Shown here: positions 59,391 to 64,000 of the stretch, piece after piece
Numbering within the stretch: the first letter of the stretch is position 1
How the letters are laid out: each line of letters opens with the position of its first letter
DNA from: DASXKD01 sp963734725
GTDB taxonomy: Bacteria > Actinomycetota > Actinomycetes > Streptosporangiales > Streptosporangiaceae
Assembly (NCBI GenBank): GCA_963734725.1
Contig: CAVTIX010000029.1
Location: 62,001 to 126,000 of the forward strand
DNA length: 64,000 nucleotides
Direction: 5' to 3'
Notes under the pieces: generated by a model
Told to the model about the DNA's origin: nothing
Seen by the model: only the letters and a program-made list of their open reading frames with translations
Databases searched by the model: none
Position numbers and translations under genes: made by a program

Positions 59391-61678
59391 TCAGGTGCCG
59401 CGAGAAAGCCGCGCCAGGGACAGGACGAAGATCGAGGACAGCAGCCAGCCAAGGAGCGTGGCGGCGTTGAGCCACCATTGCATGAACGCGCCGTCGCGGA
59501 GGCTGGGATCGGGATACCAGGTCGCGCGCTGGTCGAGGGAGACCAGCGGGATCACCGTGTCGATGGCGTACAGCACCGGGTTGAAGCAGCGGACCTGGCC
59601 GCCGCCGCAGGCGTCGGAGTGCGCGATGGCCGGGGCGCGGCCGGCCCTGGCCCGCCGCTGCCCGGGGCCGGCCCGTGCGTGCTGTACACCAGGCCGGCTG
59701 CGGTGGTGGCGCGCATCGTCGCCTGGGTGGTGGGGGCTTCGAGCGAGAAGATGACCAGGATGAGCAGGATGGCCACCAGCCACAGGACGCGGCGCGGGCG
59801 GAAGCCGTAGGCGACGGTGGCGCTGAACGCGGCGTCGAGCGCGCGGCGAAGCGGCGCCCCGCGGCCAGCCATGACCCGCCGGGCGTGCCTGCGCTGGGCG
59901 ATCAGGATCGCCTCGGACCCCGCGGTATAGCCGTGTTCCCGGAACACCCGGGCGGCCTGTTCGTAGGGACCGGCGTCGTAGGCCGCCTGGCGGCTGAGCC
60001 ACGCGGCGCGTGCCGCGTGATCCCACGGCCGCCGTGCGCCGCTGCCCTGGGGCTGTTCGAACCGGTCATAGGTCAAGCCGACGATAACGAACCGCTCGGG
60101 CCACGTCCCCGGATCGTCGGCCAGGAACGACGTCCGGGTGTTGGTGAGGTCCACGCTGGGCGAGACCGACTTCCAGCCCAGGTCCAGGCCGCTGCGGATC
60201 GTCGCCGAGATAGCCTCGATGGCGTCGCCGCTGCCGTCGCCGCCAGGCAGCGCCGGGTTGTCGAACGTGCCCTGGGTGCAGATGAGCCGGCCTTCGATCG
60301 CGGCCCGGTTCAAGACGACCTCGCCGTAGGACCGGAATCCGTCGGCCAGGCGGACCGAGCCCTTGACGTTCGCTTGCACCAGGTTCAGCGTGTACCCGCC
60401 GGGGTTGCGCAGCTGCGCGCCGGTCGCGTCCACGTAGCTGCCGATCGTGGCCGCGCGGAGCCCCAGGTCCCCGCCGGTTGCCTCCAGGCTCTGCAGTTCC
60501 GCTTCCCCGTCGATGCTGACGCCCTGGGCGGCGAGCAGAGATCCCCCCTCCGGGGCGGTCAGGATCGCGCCGCGCAGGCGGAGGTTGCCGTGGATGCGTG
60601 CCCCGGTCAGCCGCACCGTGCCCGCCACGGGCACCTGCTCGCCCACGGTGACGGTGGACAGGAGCTCGGTGTTGGTCAGGTCCAGCGCGGTGCGCCCCGG
60701 GGCGTGCAGCGAGCAGCCCGACCGGACGGACACGCTGCTCAGCTCGCTCATCGACAGGTCGATCCCCCCGGTCACCGCGCAGGTTCCCTCCAGGGTTACC
60801 TCCGCGCCCACCGACAGCCGTGGCGCGCTGAGCGCGGTGCCGCCGACCCTGGACCTGGAGTACACGCTGCCCACCGGCGCGGCGGCGCTGGGGGCTTCCA
60901 GCGTGGCGTTGCGGATCAGGAACTGGCCGCCGATCCGCGCCTGGCCCATGTCGATGCGGCCGCGGATGAGCGGCCGGCGGCCGGAGGGGTCGTCGATCAG
61001 GAAGACGCTGGCCTCGATTATCGCCTCGCCCAGGTCCAGGGCCAGCCCGGTGCCGAAGGATTCGATGCGCGCGCCGGTGAGGTCCAGCGATCCGCCGATG
61101 CGCGCGCCTATCAGCCGCACCTCCCCGTGCGCGGTGAACTGGTGCAGCAGCCTGACGTTGCCGGTGACGTGCATGCGGTCGGCCTGGATGGACCGTTCGC
61201 CGTGGCCGTCAATGACAGTATCCACGCACAGCAGCCGGCCGCCTATCTCCGACTCGCACAGCCAGATCGCCGAGTGCTTGGACGTGCTGGCGCTGGTGCG
61301 CAGCGTCCCGGTCACGTGGGCGCGGGACAGGTCGAGGTCGCGCTGGATCCGCACCCCGTTGGCCTGCAGGCCGGGCAGGGCGCACCCGGTCAGCACCAGC
61401 CCCGACAGCCGGGCGCCCTCGGCCAGGAGCGGCGCGTCGAAGTGGCACCCTTCGAACCGGAGCGGGAAGGGGACCTCCAGCCCAGACAGATCCACCGAGC
61501 CGGTGATCGCGGCGTGCTGCAGCCAGATGCCACGCGGGTCGATCTGGTCCCGCAGCTCATGGCAGCAGCGGCGGAGCAGCGCGGCATCCACGCGGCGGGA
61601 CGAGCTGCCGTCGCCGCACGCGAGCGCGCGCCCTGCGCCGGCCGCCGCCAGCAGCTCGGCCACGCCGACCTCGTTCAT
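59391..61678 (-). pseudogene. Beta-helix-repeat membrane protein, frameshifted near its C-terminus
   Basis: From the ATG at 61678 (GGGGGAG upstream) about 560 residues consist of repeating short strands of the form L-x-G-A-x-I-x-G-x-L (for example GEVRLIGARIGGSLDLTGAR), a bactofilin- or pentapeptide-like solenoid. A helical linker (YEQAARVFREHGYTAGSEAI) and a membrane helix (VLWLVAILLILVIFSL) follow. Near 59640 the family sequence moves to another frame: AHSDACGGGQVRCFNPVLYA, IDTVIPLVSLDQRATWYPD, and a last helix AATLLGWLLSSIFVLSLARL to 59391. The full protein would be about 760 residues. Relatives are often annotated as membrane-associated oxidoreductase, without support visible here. Confidence 0.75.
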
Positions 61679-61699
61679 GTGATGCTCCCCCGGCCGTGA

Positions 61700-62404
61700 T
61701 CAGTCGTCCGCACGGCGGCGCCGGGCCACGAACACGTACTCGGTCCGCTCGCCGGTGAACGGCTCACCGGCGAAACCGCTGTACAGCGCCTCGACCTCGA
61801 GCCCGGCGACGTCGAGGAGCCCGAGCCACTCGTTCTTCGTGGCCCACCACATCGAGCTTGTCCCGCCGCCGTCCAGCGTGAGGTCGATCCGGTTGTCGCC
61901 CACCGAGTACCGGGTCGTGTGCGGCGCCGGCGCCTGCTGGTGGCTGCCGTCGAGGCGGACGGCGGTGCGGTGGTCGAAGGCGAAGGCGTCCCAGGCGAAC
62001 CGCCCGTCCGGGCGCAGCGACGCCGCGACCCGCTCGAAGGTGCGGCGGCGGTCCGCCCAGGACGGCAGGTGCAGCAGGGCGCGGAACGGGCAGTAGACCA
62101 GCGCCGCCGGCTCGTCGAGCGCCAACTCGCGCATGTCGCCCTCGCGCAGGTCAAGGCGCACGCCTGCGGCGGCCGCGGTGGCCCGGGCCTGGGCCAGCAT
62201 GGCCGGCGAGGAGTCGATCCCGATCACCGTCCGGCCGGTTGCCTGGGCGACCGGGATCGCGACCCGCCCGTTCCCGATGGCAAGCTCGACCACCGGCCCG
62301 TCCGCCTCCCGGGCCAGGCCGGCGTAAAACGGGATGTCGGCTGTCCGGCCCGCCGACCATTCCGCATAACGATCGGCGAACGACTCGTGCCAGCTCGTCT
62401 CCAT
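61700..62404 (-). CDS. Class I SAM-dependent methyltransferase
   Basis: This is a 234-residue methyltransferase. An N-terminal WHESFADRYAEWSAGRTADI is followed by motif I VVELAIGNGRVAIPVAQATG (about 39-58), VIGIDSSPAMLAQARA and LREGDMRELAL. ALVYCPFRALLHLPSWADRR and VAASLRPDGRFAWDAFAFDH supply the substrate side. The E-L-A-I-G-N-G variant of motif I is common in this branch. Its stop lies 21 bp before the start of the beta-helix protein on the same strand, so the two may be one transcript. Confidence 0.88.
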   Translation of the reverse strand: METSWHESFADRYAEWSAGRTADIPFYAGLAREADGPVVELAIGNGRVAIPVAQATGRTVIGIDSSPAMLAQARATAAAAGVRLDLREGDMRELALDEPAALVYCPFRALLHLPSWADRRRTFERVAASLRPDGRFAWDAFAFDHRTAVRLDGSHQQAPAPHTTRYSVGDNRIDLTLDGGGTSSMWWATKNEWLGLLDVAGLEVEALYSGFAGEPFTGERTEYVFVARRRRADD

Positions 62405-62502
62405 GTGCCAAGGCTATGGCTGCGCCCCCGCCATGGCCGCGATCCCGGGCAACCGCCGCCTTACTCGGCTGGTGGCGTTCCAGGCACGGCCGCGCGGCGG
62501 GC

Positions 62503-63480
62503 TCAGCCGGCCCCGCCGGCGGCGATCAGGGCGACCGAGGCGGCGGCGAAACACAGCCCGGCAAGCCGCAGCCGGGTCAGCCGCTCGCCCAGCAGCACCC
62601 GGGCCAGCAAGATCGTCCCGGCCGGGTAGAGGGACGTGATCACTGCGGTGATGGCCAGCAGGCCGTGATGGGTGGCCAGGAAGAACATCGCGGTTCCCGC
62701 CGCGCTGGCCGCCCCAGTCAGCAGGCTGAGCCGGCGTGTCCCGGCTGGTGGCAGGGCGAGGTCGCGGGTCACAACGGCGACGCCGATGGCCGTCACCATC
62801 GCGGCCAGCTGGGAGATGGCGATCGGCCACAGGTCGCTGCCCGACCCCGCCCGGTCCAGGCCGATGAAGAACAGCCCGAACCCGGCGCCGGCGGCCAGTC
62901 CCCACCCCACGCCGGCCGCGTGGCGGCCCGTGGCGGCGGGCCGGGAACGCCGGGCCGCCGGGCCGTGCTGGCCTGGCGGAGCGGCCCCGTGGCCGACTTG
63001 ACCATGCTGACCTGGGACGGCGACCGCCTGGGACTCCACGACGGCGGGCGCAACGTCCCGGCTCGCCTGCCTGGCGGGCGTGGACACGCCCACGATCGCG
63101 GGAACTGCGAGCAAGATGCCGGTCAGCGAGAGCGCGCTGGGCCGCTCACCCAGCGCCAGGCCCGCCAGCACCGAGAACGCGGCAGTGCCCACGGCGCTCA
63201 CGGAACTGGCCACGCTGAACGCCGCGTGCCGGAACCCGAGGTACAGCGCCATCGCGCCGGCCACGCCGCTGGCTCCGGCGGCGGCGCCCCAGAGCACGGA
63301 CGCCAGCGACGGGGCTTGGCTGCTAACGAATGGGATCACGCACAGCAGCAGGGTGGCGCTGGTCACCTCGGCGAGCACGGTCACCCGCACCACGCTGGCT
63401 CGTCGTGCCGCCAGCCCGGCCGCGAAGTCGGAGCCGCCGTATCCCGCGGCGGCGGCCAGCGCGAGCAAGACAGCGAGCAT
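62503..63480 (-). CDS. DMT/EamA family transporter
   Basis: This 325-residue protein has two EamA halves: helices 1-5 (about 1-130; VLLALAAAAGYGGSDFAAGL, ALYLGFRHAAFSVASSVSAV) and 6-10 (about 190-325; GVGWGLAAGAGFGLFFIGLD, ATHHGLLAITAVITSLYPAG, LLGERLTRLRLAGL). The repeated GER-x-S/T signature closes each half. The central loop (about 135-185) is long and His/Gln/Pro-rich (VPGQHGQVGHGAAPPGQHGP), unusual for the family and possibly metal-binding. The substrate is unknown. ATG at 63480. Confidence 0.87.
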   Translation of the reverse strand: MLAVLLALAAAAGYGGSDFAAGLAARRASVVRVTVLAEVTSATLLLCVIPFVSSQAPSLASVLWGAAAGASGVAGAMALYLGFRHAAFSVASSVSAVGTAAFSVLAGLALGERPSALSLTGILLAVPAIVGVSTPARQASRDVAPAVVESQAVAVPGQHGQVGHGAAPPGQHGPAARRSRPAATGRHAAGVGWGLAAGAGFGLFFIGLDRAGSGSDLWPIAISQLAAMVTAIGVAVVTRDLALPPAGTRRLSLLTGAASAAGTAMFFLATHHGLLAITAVITSLYPAGTILLARVLLGERLTRLRLAGLCFAAASVALIAAGGAG

Positions 63481-63568
63481 TGACCAGGTCCTCCTTTGCC
63501 CCCGGCCAGCGTGACAGCAAATGCTCGTGGGCCGCGAACTTATATCGCATCACGCCCGGCAGGGGGCG

Positions 63569-64000
63569 TTACGCGGCGGGCTGGCGTGCCGCCGGCTGGT
63601 CCCGGGGAGTCGGCTGGCCCAGCGCCGCCTGGTCGGCGAGCGCGATCGCGAGCTGACCGGCCGCCGTGGGGTGGAACGGCGCTGGCGAGCTCAGGCCCTG
63701 CACGTACGGCTGGGCGGTGCACAGCTGGTGCCCGGCAAAGTCGGGCTGCGGCGAGGAGAACTGGAACTGGGCCGCTCCCTTGGCCAGCACCGCGTTCAGC
63801 GTGGCCAGGCGGGAGGTCAGCGTCTGCAGATTCGCCAGCGTCAGCCCCAACCGGCTCAGGCACCCCGGCTCGGCGCCGAACGGGTTGTAGTAGCGGTTGA
63901 TGATGACCTGGGGGTGGCCCGGCAGCGCCGCCAGGCGGCTCAGCAGGTCGAGGTAGTCCTTGCTGAACGAGGCGAGCTGCTGCTGGAAGTACGCGGCTGT
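63569..64000 (-). CDS. SGNH/GDSL hydrolase, C-terminal part (runs off the window)
   Basis: The 143 codons at the right edge are the C-terminal half of an SGNH-fold hydrolase. They contain PQVIINRYYNPFGAEPGCLS with block-V-like spacing, and the catalytic His region SPAPFHPTAAGQLAIALADQ. The usual Asp three residues before the His is Ala, so a catalytic dyad instead of a triad may operate. CLS and CTAQ cysteines suggest a secreted protein with a disulfide. The N-terminal half with the GDS serine is outside the window. Confidence 0.75.
   Translation of the reverse strand, partial: TAAYFQQQLASFSKDYLDLLSRLAALPGHPQVIINRYYNPFGAEPGCLSRLGLTLANLQTLTSRLATLNAVLAKGAAQFQFSSPQPDFAGHQLCTAQPYVQGLSSPAPFHPTAAGQLAIALADQAALGQPTPRDQPAARQPAA

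Noticed and set aside
59675..61699. 674-codon plus-strand frame over the solenoid protein
   Set aside because: No motif, Arg/Gln/Gly-rich, and wholly antisense to a recognised repeat protein.
1..64000. CRISPR arrays, rRNA genes and complete insertion sequences
   Set aside because: No regularly spaced repeats, rRNA motifs or transposase motifs were found. The only tandem repeats are the two-unit element at 30122 and the hrpA repeat.

Overview
The window is high-GC DNA from the chromosome of an actinomycete. It has GTG and TTG starts, ATGA/GTGA stop-start overlaps, a GAF-ANTAR regulator, a DUF664/DinB mycothiol-type protein, an RNHCP zinc-ribbon protein and PadR, NarL and GntR regulators. No rRNA, intact tRNA, CRISPR array or complete insertion sequence is visible. 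Placement below phylum level cannot be made from the window.

Layout. 1-7.3 kb is a cyclic-nucleotide-flavoured block: a cut-off PLP enzyme, a Crp/Fnr regulator, an internally deleted MFS transporter fused to the tail of a cNMP-binding domain, an MBL hydrolase and a frameshifted adenylate cyclase/AAA/TPR protein. 7.3-16.7 kb carries a secreted Ig-like protein, a HAD/phosphotransferase pair, and partner-switching or stress regulators (HATPase, GAF-ANTAR, STAS). It also holds a lipoprotein beside a GH114 relic, a CBM48 protein, a flavin monooxygenase and a RodZ-like protein. 16.9-25.7 kb has TrmO, a methyltransferase, a PadR-WD40 membrane pair, a two-component system, an ABC exporter with a tiny coupled leader ORF and a broken permease, and a sulfurtransferase-SufE pair. 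25.7-28.3 kb is muropeptide recycling: divergent murQ and anmK plus a wrecked N-acetylglucosamine kinase. 30.7-37.2 kb is a GntR-controlled operon of two xylose-isomerase-like TIM barrels and three Gfo/Idh/MocA dehydrogenases. It resembles inositol/cyclitol or 3-keto-sugar oxidation, but has no kinase or transporter in the operon.

37.6-49 kb is mixed: a secreted-type propeller fragment, methyltransferases, a divergent cupin/RidA pair, an AlkZ-related protein, a GNAT, an RNHCP gene with an apparent ATC start, and a compact HTH-ClpN operon with a textbook promoter wrapped in twin palindromes. A graveyard of VOC, aldo-keto reductase and NAD(P)-binding fragments follows. 49.4-64 kb holds a GT39 family protein, hrpA (with a tandem-repeat insert and a frameshift) and a duplicated-module protein. 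It continues with a cobalt-type nitrile hydratase operon (beta, alpha, core-deleted methyltransferase, atypical SDR), a beta-helix membrane protein, a methyltransferase, a DMT transporter and a cut-off SGNH hydrolase.

A recurring theme is damage. At least five otherwise well-preserved genes are split by apparent one-base shifts in GC-rich runs, and several more are internally deleted or truncated. The one-base shifts could be sequence errors, but the deletions and truncations look like real gene loss. The parts most likely to repay study are the HTH-ClpN autoregulatory unit, the dehydrogenase/isomerase operon, the nitrile hydratase operon with its core-less methyltransferase, and the tandem repeat inside HrpA.
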